A stretch of 64,000 nt of DNA from JBCBSS01 sp039819065 (GTDB taxonomy: Bacteria > Bacteroidota > Bacteroidia > Cytophagales > Cyclobacteriaceae). Location: positions 21,398-85,397 of the forward strand of contig JBCBSS010000012.1 of the NCBI GenBank assembly GCA_039819065.1. Direction: 5' to 3'. The position numbers and the translations under genes are program-made. Below are positions 55,153 through 63,181 of this stretch, piece by piece (within the stretch, counting starts at the first letter, position 1; every line of letters begins with the position of its first letter). The notes beneath the pieces were generated by a model. The model saw nothing but the letters and a program-made list of their open reading frames with translations. It was not told the DNA's origin and searched no databases.

Positions 55153-58100
55153 ATGAAGCAATTTATATTCAAATATTTATTTCTGATTGGCGTCATTGTA
55201 ACAGTTGCCGCATCCGATGTTTTGGGTCAGGGTGTGACGACGGCTGCATTGAGCGGTACAGTCAGGGATAGCAAGGGAGAAGAGCTCCCCGGTGCCACCG
55301 TGATCGCTGTACACCAGCCCACCGGCTCTCGTTACGGCGCCATTACCACGGTAGAAGGATTTTACAACCTTCCCAATGTACAGGTAGGTGGGCCATATAC
55401 CATTACTGTTACTTTCGTAGGTTTCAAGAAAACGGCCAAGACTGGTATCAACCTGGCTTTGGGACAACGCCTGAAGGTGGATTTCACTTTGGAAACGGCT
55501 ACTACCGAGTTGGATGAGGTGACTGTGGTTGCCGACCCTTACCAGGAGTTCGATGCTGCGCGTACAGGTATTACGACCAACGTCTCTGCTGCAGCTATCG
55601 CAGATATGCCGACTGTAGACAGAGCATTACCGGATATCCTCAGATTGAGCCCATTGTTCTCTAACAAGGACGACGAAGGTGCCTCATTTGCTGGCCAGAA
55701 CCCGCGATACAATAGTATCATGATTGATGGTGCTACCAGTAACAACGTTTTCGGTCTTACCAACGATGTATTCCCTGGAGCACAGCAGGAATCACAATTG
55801 ATCAGCTTGGATGCGATCGACCAGGTGCAGATTTTGATCTCACCTTATGATGTGCGTCAAAGTGGATTTACGGGTGGTGGCGTGAATGCCATTACCAAGA
55901 GTGGTAGTAATGAAGTGCGTGGTACAGCCTACACGTTCATGAGAAACGATGCATTGGTAGGCCGGAGAGTACAGGACCAGGAAATAGAAATTGATGAATT
56001 CAGAAGAAACACCTACGGATTCACTTTAGGTGGCCCGGTCGTGAAGGATAAGTTATTCTACTTTGTCAGTGGTGAAATTGTAGATAGGGAAGAACCGGTT
56101 AACTTCTTATTCATACCTACTGACACTGTGCCCGGTGGTGGTTTTTTCGCGGATGATGCAAGGTATTCCAGAGAGATTGAATTCTTAGATGAAGTAAGAC
56201 AGGCCACAATCGATCTGTATGGCTATGATCCTGGAGATCCCAGAACCAATGTGAATTTCAGACAAGGTAACTACAAGTTGTTTACCAAGTTGAACTGGAA
56301 CATTTCAGACAACCACAAACTGACTTTGAGAAATAACTACCTGAACTCATTCGATGTGAGATTGGAGGATAGAGGATTTAGTGGTTTTGCTTTCCCTAAC
56401 TCACAATATACATCAAGAACCATTCAGGTGAATCCTATTGTCGAGCTACAGAGTAGAATTAACAACAACGCTTCGAACGAGTTTCGATTCAGCTACAACC
56501 GCATCAGGGAGACCAATGAAGGTGATAACCGAGAGTTTCCAGAAGTCAGGTTTACATCCCCTACCGGAGCGATTGTTAGTTTGGGTAACAACAGTACATC
56601 AAGAAGTGGTAATACCATCAAGCAAGATTTGATTGAGATCACTAACAACTTCACTATCACCAAGGGAGATCACATTGTAACTGTTGGTACTAACAACGAG
56701 ATCCAGTTCATCGATAACTTCTTCTTACAGAACTTCAACGGTAGCTGGTTCTTTGAAGGGCCAGATAGAGATGCTTTTGATAACTACACTTTTGGTTTCC
56801 CCAGGGATTATAGAAGGGAGTTTGCTGTAAACGGAAACCCCAACCAAAGTGACCAGTGGACAGCTATCAGATTGGCACTTTTCGCCCAGGATGAGTGGAA
56901 AGTCAACAAGGACGTGACACTTACGCTAGGTATAAGAGGTGACTTGCCTATGGTACTTGGAGATGTAGACAGAAACGTGAAGTTTGAAGAAAGCTTTAAC
57001 CTGAGAAACGATGTAACACCCAATACCAGGGTATTGTGGTCTCCTCGTGTAGGTTTCAACTGGAACGTTGACGGCGCTTTCAAAACACAAGTACGTGGTG
57101 GTGCCGGTTTGATCACCGGTAGAACATCATTAGTATGGCTTTCTAACCAGTACAATAACACGGGTGTAACTTATGCTACGGCCATCCTGCAAAGGGCTGA
57201 TTTGAATGCTATTTTCGGGCCATTGATCGAAGCAAGGGATACTGTAGGAAGGAGCGCCATTGTTGGTAATCCATTCTACTCTCCTGATGTATCTCCTCAA
57301 GGTGAGATCAACCTGACCAATCCTGACTTTAGGCTACCGCAAGTATTGAGGGCTACGTTAGCCGTAGACAGAAAGCTCCCTTGGGGTTTGGTGGGTTCGG
57401 CTACCTTACTTTATACCAAGACTTTGAACAATATCTATGTAAGGGATATCAACATTGGAAGGCCGACCAATATTATACCTTTTGAAGACAGGCCACAGTG
57501 GGGCGAAGTGCCAGGTACCGCAGGAAGGGTTGATCCTGAAAACTTTGATGGGGTATATGTGCTGGAGAATACTAACCTCGGCTATCAGTACAGTGCCACT
57601 TTTGAGTTGTCCAAAAGGGCTAAGAATGTATTTGCAAGAGCCGCTTATACTTTGTCAAAAGCGACTGACTTCTCCAGCAGTAATTCACCAACGGCTGGTA
57701 CAAACTGGGCACGTCAGCGTATCTCTAACGACGTAAACTTCCCTGGGTTAGGTACTTCCAGATACGATTCGCGTCATAGGGTATTGGCCAATGCCAGCTA
57801 CACTTTCAAGTATAGTAAGAAGGCCTCTACCAGAATATCATTGTTCTACAATGGTGAGGTCGGCACAAGGTTCTCTTTCAGGGCTGATGGTGATGTGAAC
57901 CACGACGGGCAGTTCGGCAACGACTTGTTCTATATCCCTAACAACAATGAAGAGATTCTTTTCGAAGGTTTCGGGTTTGATCCTATTGATGCGCCTGATT
58001 TAGTACAATACGATTTGGATGGTGATAACCAACTATCTTCTAGTGAGCAATGGACGGCACTCGACAACTTGATTGAAAGTGTACCGTCACTGAGAAACAA

Positions 58101-58461
58101 CAGAGGTAGCTATTCCGAGAAGTTTAGTGATTTCGGAAGGTGGACGCATAACGTGGATGTGAGAATTGCTCAATTCTTTACCTATAGTGCCCCTAACGGT
58201 AAAAAGCATCGTTTTGAGGTAAACTTCAGCGTGCTTAATATAGGTAACTTGATCAATCCTAATTGGGGTACTCGATATTTAAGACCTAACGGTGAGATCG
58301 TAAACTACACGGCGAGAGTTGACCCTGAATCGGGAAGACCATTGTATAGATTCACTGGGGAAAGGTTTGATCTCGACAGATTCAGTACTGGTACAAGGTC
58401 AAGATGGAGAGCTCAGATTGGTATCAGATACGCCTTCAATCCTAAGCGAAGAAGTTTCTAA
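55153..58461 (+). CDS. TonB-dependent receptor of the nucleic-acid/phosphate locus
   Basis: A 1102-residue outer-membrane transporter. Signal peptide (1-26), CarboxypepD_reg-like domain (about 30-115; AALSGTVRDSKGEELPGATVIA), plug (about 120-250; NPRYNSIMIDGATSNNVFGL), and a long beta-barrel ending in FNPKRRSF with terminal aromatic. Late extracellular loops carry EF-hand-like acidic motifs, RADGDVNHDGQFGND near 915 and QYDLDGDNQLSSSEQ near 955, likely calcium-binding. No SusD gene is present. By neighbourhood it may import oligonucleotides, nucleosides or other phosphate-containing products. Confidence 0.9.
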   Translation: MKQFIFKYLFLIGVIVTVAASDVLGQGVTTAALSGTVRDSKGEELPGATVIAVHQPTGSRYGAITTVEGFYNLPNVQVGGPYTITVTFVGFKKTAKTGINLALGQRLKVDFTLETATTELDEVTVVADPYQEFDAARTGITTNVSAAAIADMPTVDRALPDILRLSPLFSNKDDEGASFAGQNPRYNSIMIDGATSNNVFGLTNDVFPGAQQESQLISLDAIDQVQILISPYDVRQSGFTGGGVNAITKSGSNEVRGTAYTFMRNDALVGRRVQDQEIEIDEFRRNTYGFTLGGPVVKDKLFYFVSGEIVDREEPVNFLFIPTDTVPGGGFFADDARYSREIEFLDEVRQATIDLYGYDPGDPRTNVNFRQGNYKLFTKLNWNISDNHKLTLRNNYLNSFDVRLEDRGFSGFAFPNSQYTSRTIQVNPIVELQSRINNNASNEFRFSYNRIRETNEGDNREFPEVRFTSPTGAIVSLGNNSTSRSGNTIKQDLIEITNNFTITKGDHIVTVGTNNEIQFIDNFFLQNFNGSWFFEGPDRDAFDNYTFGFPRDYRREFAVNGNPNQSDQWTAIRLALFAQDEWKVNKDVTLTLGIRGDLPMVLGDVDRNVKFEESFNLRNDVTPNTRVLWSPRVGFNWNVDGAFKTQVRGGAGLITGRTSLVWLSNQYNNTGVTYATAILQRADLNAIFGPLIEARDTVGRSAIVGNPFYSPDVSPQGEINLTNPDFRLPQVLRATLAVDRKLPWGLVGSATLLYTKTLNNIYVRDINIGRPTNIIPFEDRPQWGEVPGTAGRVDPENFDGVYVLENTNLGYQYSATFELSKRAKNVFARAAYTLSKATDFSSSNSPTAGTNWARQRISNDVNFPGLGTSRYDSRHRVLANASYTFKYSKKASTRISLFYNGEVGTRFSFRADGDVNHDGQFGNDLFYIPNNNEEILFEGFGFDPIDAPDLVQYDLDGDNQLSSSEQWTALDNLIESVPSLRNNRGSYSEKFSDFGRWTHNVDVRIAQFFTYSAPNGKKHRFEVNFSVLNIGNLINPNWGTRYLRPNGEIVNYTARVDPESGRPLYRFTGERFDLDRFSTGTRSRWRAQIGIRYAFNPKRRSF

Positions 58462-58485
58462 TCTAACTGACCACTTATAAAAATT

Positions 58486-58535
58486 AACTGCCATTTAATA
58501 CATGGTTAACCCATGTCTAATGGCAGTTTTTTTAT
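58486..58535 (+). terminator. Terminator after the TonB receptor gene
   Basis: Near-perfect stem (left arm 58486-58505, right arm 58511-58528) with a short loop, followed by TTTTTTTATTTT. The right arm contains the ATG at 58513, so that codon is not a real start for the next gene. Confidence 0.8.
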
Positions 58536-58548
58536 TTTGAAATTAATT

Positions 58549-59571
58549 ATGAATATGAGAAAACTAAACAACTTATTGCTATTAGCATCAATCGCGTTAT
58601 TGGCGGGCTGCGCAGCGCAGGGTAACGATTCAGAAAAAGCCAATGAAGCCACTAGCGAGGTCTATGAACCGGCGGGCATCGTTAAACCTGTCAATTTCGA
58701 ATACGAGAACAAGGAGAAATTCAAGGTGATTTCCTGGAACGTCGAGCATTTTCTCGATGAGCATGACAATCCTTATATCAATAATGGCCGAGAGGATGAG
58801 CCAGCCGAGAGAATGGGTGATAAACCGGCTATGCTGGTCAAAGCACTTAAGGAAGTAAATGCTGATATCATTGTGCTACAAGAGTTTGAGAGTGCCAGCT
58901 ATCTGAGGGCCTTGGCTCAGGATTCTTTATTAAAAGACCTCGGGTATCGCTACTTCGCCGATGCGCCTAGCCATACATGGTATATGAATGTGGTAGTAAT
59001 GAGCAAAGTGCCTTTAGGTGTGCTTTATGCTTATGGCAATGTGACAACCCCACTACCTAATTACACCAACGACGAAGGCAAAGCTGAATCACAAAATCGT
59101 ATCAATACCAGAATGTGGTCGATCGACGTGTATCCTGATGAAGACTACTCTTTTGTGTTGACTGGCTTACATTTGAAGGCTGGAAGAGGGCCAAGAAACA
59201 TAGCCATGAGAACCGGCCAGATCAATTTCCTGAGAGGGCAGTTTGATCGATTCCTAAGAGAAAACCCGAATAAGAATATTCTAGTGGTAGGAGATCTGAA
59301 CTGTACACCTGATAGCGAAGAATACAAGGTATTGCTAGGCGATGCGGCATCCAACGTACAATTCACCGATCCGTTGGATACTGCCATCCTAACCCATCCA
59401 GCTGACGAGCCAAGACGCAGACTGGATCACATGTTGGCTAACAACAATATGGCTAAGGAAATTGTGGCTGAGTCTGTCCATGTACCTTACATATTCAGCA
59501 AGGAAGAAATGAGAACATTGAGTGATCACCTGCCGGTTGTGGGTGAGTTCTACCTTGACGACAAAAACTAA
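58549..59571 (+). CDS. Endonuclease/exonuclease/phosphatase-family lipoprotein
   Basis: Start chosen at 58549 (or 58555) because the longer frame begins inside the terminator stem. A lipoprotein with lipobox IALLAGC followed by an EEP domain with every catalytic motif: VISWNVEHFLDEH (Asn), IIVLQEFES (Glu), TGLHLKAGRG (His/Lys region), VVGDLNCTPDSEEY (Asp-Asn) and LSDHLPVVGEF (Ser-Asp-His). About 340 residues. It fits a surface DNase/RNase or phosphodiesterase and is the active nuclease candidate of the locus; a phosphoesterase on lipids is an alternative. Confidence 0.88.
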   Translation: MNMRKLNNLLLLASIALLAGCAAQGNDSEKANEATSEVYEPAGIVKPVNFEYENKEKFKVISWNVEHFLDEHDNPYINNGREDEPAERMGDKPAMLVKALKEVNADIIVLQEFESASYLRALAQDSLLKDLGYRYFADAPSHTWYMNVVVMSKVPLGVLYAYGNVTTPLPNYTNDEGKAESQNRINTRMWSIDVYPDEDYSFVLTGLHLKAGRGPRNIAMRTGQINFLRGQFDRFLRENPNKNILVVGDLNCTPDSEEYKVLLGDAASNVQFTDPLDTAILTHPADEPRRRLDHMLANNNMAKEIVAESVHVPYIFSKEEMRTLSDHLPVVGEFYLDDKN

Positions 59572-59586
59572 ACGTTAATAACCCAA

Positions 59587-60663
59587 ATGAAATTGATCAA
59601 ATCAATCGTAGCATTAAGCCTTATCCTATGTGTGGTTGCAGCTTGTGACCCAGCCCAAACTGAGGATGATAACACCCCCATCAATGACGATCAAAATGGT
59701 GGAGGCCAGGAAGTATCTGGTGAGGGTACGGGGCTAAAGAATATGGCTTTTGGTTCTTGTAACCGCCAGAATAGAGATCAACCCATGTGGCAGGAAATAC
59801 TCAAAAATGACCCTCAGCTTTGGGTATGGTTAGGAGATAATATCTACGGAGACACTGACGATATGTCGGTGATGAAAGCCAAATACGATGAGCAATTGGC
59901 TAACGCAGATTACAAAAACTTCATTGCCAAAGTACCTATCACCGGTATTTGGGATGACCATGACTATGGTAAGAATGATGCTGGTAGCGAATACCCGCAC
60001 AAAGCGGCGAGCCAGTTATTGATGATGGATTTCTTGGGCGAAGCAGCAGATAGCCCTAGGAGACAGCGTGAAGGTACTTATGGCACCCGAGTATATGGCG
60101 AAGGCAAAGAGAAGGTGAAGTTATTGATGCTCGATACACGCTACTTCAGGGATCCGATTGAGCGCGTTGACCGCATCTATCAACCTAACGAAGAAGGCGA
60201 TGTCCTCGGTGAAGCACAATGGCAATGGCTGGAAAGTGAATTGACTGATAGCGATGCTGCCGTTCACGTGATCGCCAGCAGTATCCAGATCATACCAAAA
60301 GATCATCCTTATGAAAAGTGGGCTAACCTGCCTATGGCCAGAAAGAAGCTTTTCGACCTGATCGCCGGTACCAAGGCGAAGGGCGTGATTCTCCTCAGTG
60401 GTGACAGGCATATCGCTGAGATATCAAAAATAGATCACGATGGCGTTGATTATCCTATCTACGAAGTGACGGCCAGTGGTCTTACCCACTCTTCCGGAAG
60501 TGGTAGAGAAGAGTACAATGAGCACCGCGTAGGAAAGTTGGTAGGTGACCTGAACTTTGGGTTAATGACTTTCGACTGGTCAGCCGAATCAGTAGATGTT
60601 GGTTTGTTCATCAAAGGATTGGGTAACGAAGTACTGGAAAGCCAGACGGTCACTTTCAACTAA
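59587..60663 (+). CDS. PhoD-like alkaline phosphatase, lipoprotein
   Basis: A 358-residue metallophosphatase. Signal peptide with lipobox VVAAC (Cys20), an acidic linker, and a PhoD-like domain with metal ligands in AFGSCNRQNRDQ, WLGDNIYGDTDDMS, GIWDDHDYGKND and LSGDRHIAEIS. PhoD enzymes release phosphate from phosphoesters including DNA and teichoic-type polymers and are usually phosphate-starvation induced. It lies 15 bases after the EEP gene, so the two nuclease/phosphatase genes form one transcript. Confidence 0.88.
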   Translation: MKLIKSIVALSLILCVVAACDPAQTEDDNTPINDDQNGGGQEVSGEGTGLKNMAFGSCNRQNRDQPMWQEILKNDPQLWVWLGDNIYGDTDDMSVMKAKYDEQLANADYKNFIAKVPITGIWDDHDYGKNDAGSEYPHKAASQLLMMDFLGEAADSPRRQREGTYGTRVYGEGKEKVKLLMLDTRYFRDPIERVDRIYQPNEEGDVLGEAQWQWLESELTDSDAAVHVIASSIQIIPKDHPYEKWANLPMARKKLFDLIAGTKAKGVILLSGDRHIAEISKIDHDGVDYPIYEVTASGLTHSSGSGREEYNEHRVGKLVGDLNFGLMTFDWSAESVDVGLFIKGLGNEVLESQTVTFN

Positions 60664-60689
60664 GCAGCAAGCGAAGTATTATATATCCG

Positions 60690-60724
60690 AACGGTCAGGT
60701 GGAAACATCTGACCGTTTTTTATT
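60690..60724 (+). terminator. Rho-independent terminator after the PhoD-like gene
   Basis: Perfect stem AACGGTCAG (60690-60698) with CTGACCGTT (60709-60717), then TTTTTATTTG. It closes the six-gene locus. Confidence 0.9.
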
Positions 60725-60968
60725 TGCCCTTGTTCGAGTTGTCTTCAGAGTGAGTCATTTCGACGCGAGGAGAAGTCTATCTCACTAATAGTCAGGGCCT
60801 ACCGGTGTCTGTGGACAGGCACAAACGTTGCCGAAGAGTCCTGTAAGGACGACCTGCTTGTAGATTATCTTCGCCCTTGTTGGAGTTTTCACCAACAAGT
60901 TTAAAAACCAGTTTTGTTGGTGAAAACACCGGCAAAGGCATGAAGGGTCTGAAATGGCGTATGAGTTA
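60725..60968. repeat. Short repeat cluster before the RDD gene
   Basis: Contains a half-copy of the GTCATTTCGA palindromic repeat (60754-60785), a copy of the GACGACCTG-containing repeat (60796-60869) and a copy of the CCTTGTTGGAG/TGTTGGTGAAAAC repeat (60873-60939). The same two latter repeats recur at 61623-61822 and 61936-61999. Confidence 0.6.
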
Positions 60969-61514
60969 TTATTGGTAAGTTGTTATAGAATTAATTTTAT
61001 ATAGCAATTCTACAGGTAAAATCATAGCCAAGTAAGTGAATGCCATGGAAATCAAGATAGCGACTATTGCCATAAGCCAGTTGACTTTGGTCTTATGCTC
61101 ATTCGGATCATAAACAGTTAACTTTGTTCCTGTAATAAAATCACCAATTCTTCTTTCATTATTTACTAACCCCATAATAACTTCCACTGGCCAAAATATA
61201 ATTGTTAGGTTTCTGATGAAGCACCTTAGAGAGTTGGCAGGTTTGTTAGTTCTTACATTGACTATTTGAAATTTTAATATCCTTTTAGCTATGCTTCTAC
61301 CTGACAGAATATCTTTGTTGAAATAAAGTGAAAACGCAAAGATATTTAAGTAATAATTTCCTAAGAATAATTTAGGTTGTACATCAGGATTACCAAAAGA
61401 TTGCATCATATCATAAACCATTCCAGGTGCGGCAAAAATCATGACGAGAAACGTCATTGTAATGTGATCTATGACCATAGATCCAATTCGACTACCAGCA
61501 TTTAGTCTATTCAT
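60969..61514 (-). CDS. RDD-family membrane protein
   Basis: A 181-residue inner-membrane protein with about four spans (for example MVIDHITMTFLVMIFAAPGMV, and WLMAIVAILISMAFTYLAMIL at the end). SRIGSMVIDHI carries the Arg and Asp of the RDD signature, and RSIAKRILKFQIVN and RRIGDFITGTKL complete it. Family role is poorly known (transport or stress related). It is flanked by repeats on both sides. Confidence 0.8.
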   Translation of the reverse strand: MNRLNAGSRIGSMVIDHITMTFLVMIFAAPGMVYDMMQSFGNPDVQPKLFLGNYYLNIFAFSLYFNKDILSGRSIAKRILKFQIVNVRTNKPANSLRCFIRNLTIIFWPVEVIMGLVNNERRIGDFITGTKLTVYDPNEHKTKVNWLMAIVAILISMAFTYLAMILPVELLYKINSITTYQ

Positions 61515-62075
61515 AATGAAAATTTTGTAGGTTCTGATTTACAATTCAAAGGGCAAATACCAGAGCTTATTGTTTACAGAAGAATTTAATACTTCTTTGA
61601 AGGATCGAAATTAACACATTTTGCCCTTGTTGGAGTTGTCTCCAACAAGTTTAGATAGCAGTTTTGTTGGTGAAAACACCAACAAAGGCATAAAATTTAG
61701 TCGTTTGTGAGTGCCTACCTGTGTCCGTGGACAGACACAAACGTCGCCGAAAAGTCCTGTAAGGACGACCTGTCTATAGATTATCAATGTAGACACCACA
61801 GATAAGCGCCGTAGGTGCGACCCAAAAAATTAACAGGTCGCACCTACGGCGCTTATGTTTAGATATTCGATGATCTTACTATAACGGTGAGCCCCTACAG
61901 GGCTTTTTTTACTATTGCTCAGGGTGGGCTCATTTTGTCCTTGTTGGGTTGTCTCCAACAAGTTTGGATAGCAGTTTTGTTGGTGAAAACAACAAAATGG
62001 ATGCACTTCAACAATACAAATAAAAAGCACCGTGGGTCATCAACCCACGGTGCTATATTCATTCGACTTGATACG
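61515..62075. repeat. Repeat-rich 561-base intergenic region
   Basis: No gene. Copies of the CCTTGTTGGAG repeat at 61623-61689 and 61936-61999, the GACGACCTG repeat at 61711-61790, and a perfect 20-bp hairpin of the GCGCCGTAGGTGCGACC word (61803-61822 with 61836-61855). A weak stem AGCCC/GGGCT with a T-run is at 61890-61910. These match the repeats at 36.9 kb and 60.8 kb. Confidence 0.7.
62021..62054 (-). terminator. Terminator of the alpha/beta hydrolase gene
   Basis: Perfect 12-bp stem AGCACCGTGGGT (62026-62037) with ACCCACGGTGCT (62043-62054); on the minus strand it is followed by TTTTTATTT. Confidence 0.85.
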
Positions 62076-63092
62076 TTACTGCATATACTTATCAAAAAAG
62101 GCAATCATCTTTTCAGGGTGGATTCCGAAATAATTATACCCATCAAACCTGCGGTTCGTGCCTTCAATCCAGAATAACTCCTTTTCTGTTGAGCTGATGT
62201 TATCGAAAATCTCCTGACCATCTTTAGGGTTATCCGTCCAGATGTCATCTAAAACCTGTGCCATAAAGTAAGGTACTTTTACGGCATGGGCGTAATCCTG
62301 TGGACGCATTTCCCCATTGGTAAACCCGCCTAGTTTGACTTGTTCTAAATCCATTAGCGCCATATACTTATCTAATCCCATCAATCCAGCGAAAGAAGTC
62401 ATCAAGGCGGTCATGGAAACGGTAAGTGGCCCGAAGAAGCATTTGATATCCTCAAACAACTCGGGATGTCTATACATGGCTTCATAAGCGGCATTACCAC
62501 CTGTGCACCGGTTGTATAGGCCGCACTTCATCTTACTCAATTTCGGGTGGTGTCGCACATATTGTTGTGCACCCACTACATCTCGCCATTCATATCTTCC
62601 GATGCCGCAAATACCGCCGTTGGCGGCTCCGCTGTTGCCATGATTTCTCAGATCGTAAGCCAGGATGTTGTAACCGGCTTTCGAGAGATGATGCATATGT
62701 GCTACGAAGTCAATTTCCAGTGTATCTACTGCCGAGAAAGGCTCTCCAAAATGCCCGGTAAAACCTGAACGGCTCATCGGCATGGGATGGTTGATGATGA
62801 TTAATTTATCTGATTCCCCCTGTACCGAAGGAATATACCAACCTTCAAGGGGTGTCCCATCGCTGGAAGGAAAATAGACATCCTCCCATGTATCCATACC
62901 ATGATCTGCCGGGGTCTTGTGTACGGGCGTTCTGAACATTGGACGAACGGCAAATTCGGCCAGGTACTTAATAGTCCCATATTCTTGCTCGGAAATGGTT
63001 TTTTGCTGCTCAATGGCCTGTTTATAGGCTGCTTCTCCCATTCTACCTTTTAAGGTATTATCAATTGTATAATCGAGTGTTTTTTCGAACAT
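62076..63092 (-). CDS. Alpha/beta-fold hydrolase with Cys at the nucleophile position
   Basis: A 338-residue soluble hydrolase. HPMPMSRSG near 100 (oxyanion loop), LAYDLRNHGNSGAANGG near 145, the nucleophile elbow YNRCTGGNAA near 199 with Cys instead of Ser, and a C-terminal His in YFGIHPEKMIAFFDKY. The DLR-HG-SG pattern is typical of esterase/dienelactone-type hydrolases; the Cys elbow resembles dienelactone hydrolase. Substrate unknown. It is divergently adjacent to nothing but lies just below the AraC-type gene on the same strand. Confidence 0.8.
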   Translation of the reverse strand: MFEKTLDYTIDNTLKGRMGEAAYKQAIEQQKTISEQEYGTIKYLAEFAVRPMFRTPVHKTPADHGMDTWEDVYFPSSDGTPLEGWYIPSVQGESDKLIIINHPMPMSRSGFTGHFGEPFSAVDTLEIDFVAHMHHLSKAGYNILAYDLRNHGNSGAANGGICGIGRYEWRDVVGAQQYVRHHPKLSKMKCGLYNRCTGGNAAYEAMYRHPELFEDIKCFFGPLTVSMTALMTSFAGLMGLDKYMALMDLEQVKLGGFTNGEMRPQDYAHAVKVPYFMAQVLDDIWTDNPKDGQEIFDNISSTEKELFWIEGTNRRFDGYNYFGIHPEKMIAFFDKYMQ

Positions 63093-63181
63093 GACATTTG
63101 CTTTTGGTGAATATTCTACGGCAAATGTCCAACTCTTTCATAGGAGGGTGTGAAGACAAATAAAGGCAAATAGGATACAAA

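Noticed and set aside
58513..58548. Upstream ATG extension of the EEP gene
   Set aside because: The ATG lies in the right arm of a strong terminator, and the signal peptide begins only at 58549/58555.
61890..61910. AGCCC/GGGCT stem with T-run as a terminator
   Set aside because: The stem is only 5 bp and no plus-strand gene ends nearby; kept only as part of the repeat region.
61611..62104. Short frames across the repeat cluster before the hydrolase gene
   Set aside because: They consist of repeat sequence, differ among copies and have no protein-like character.
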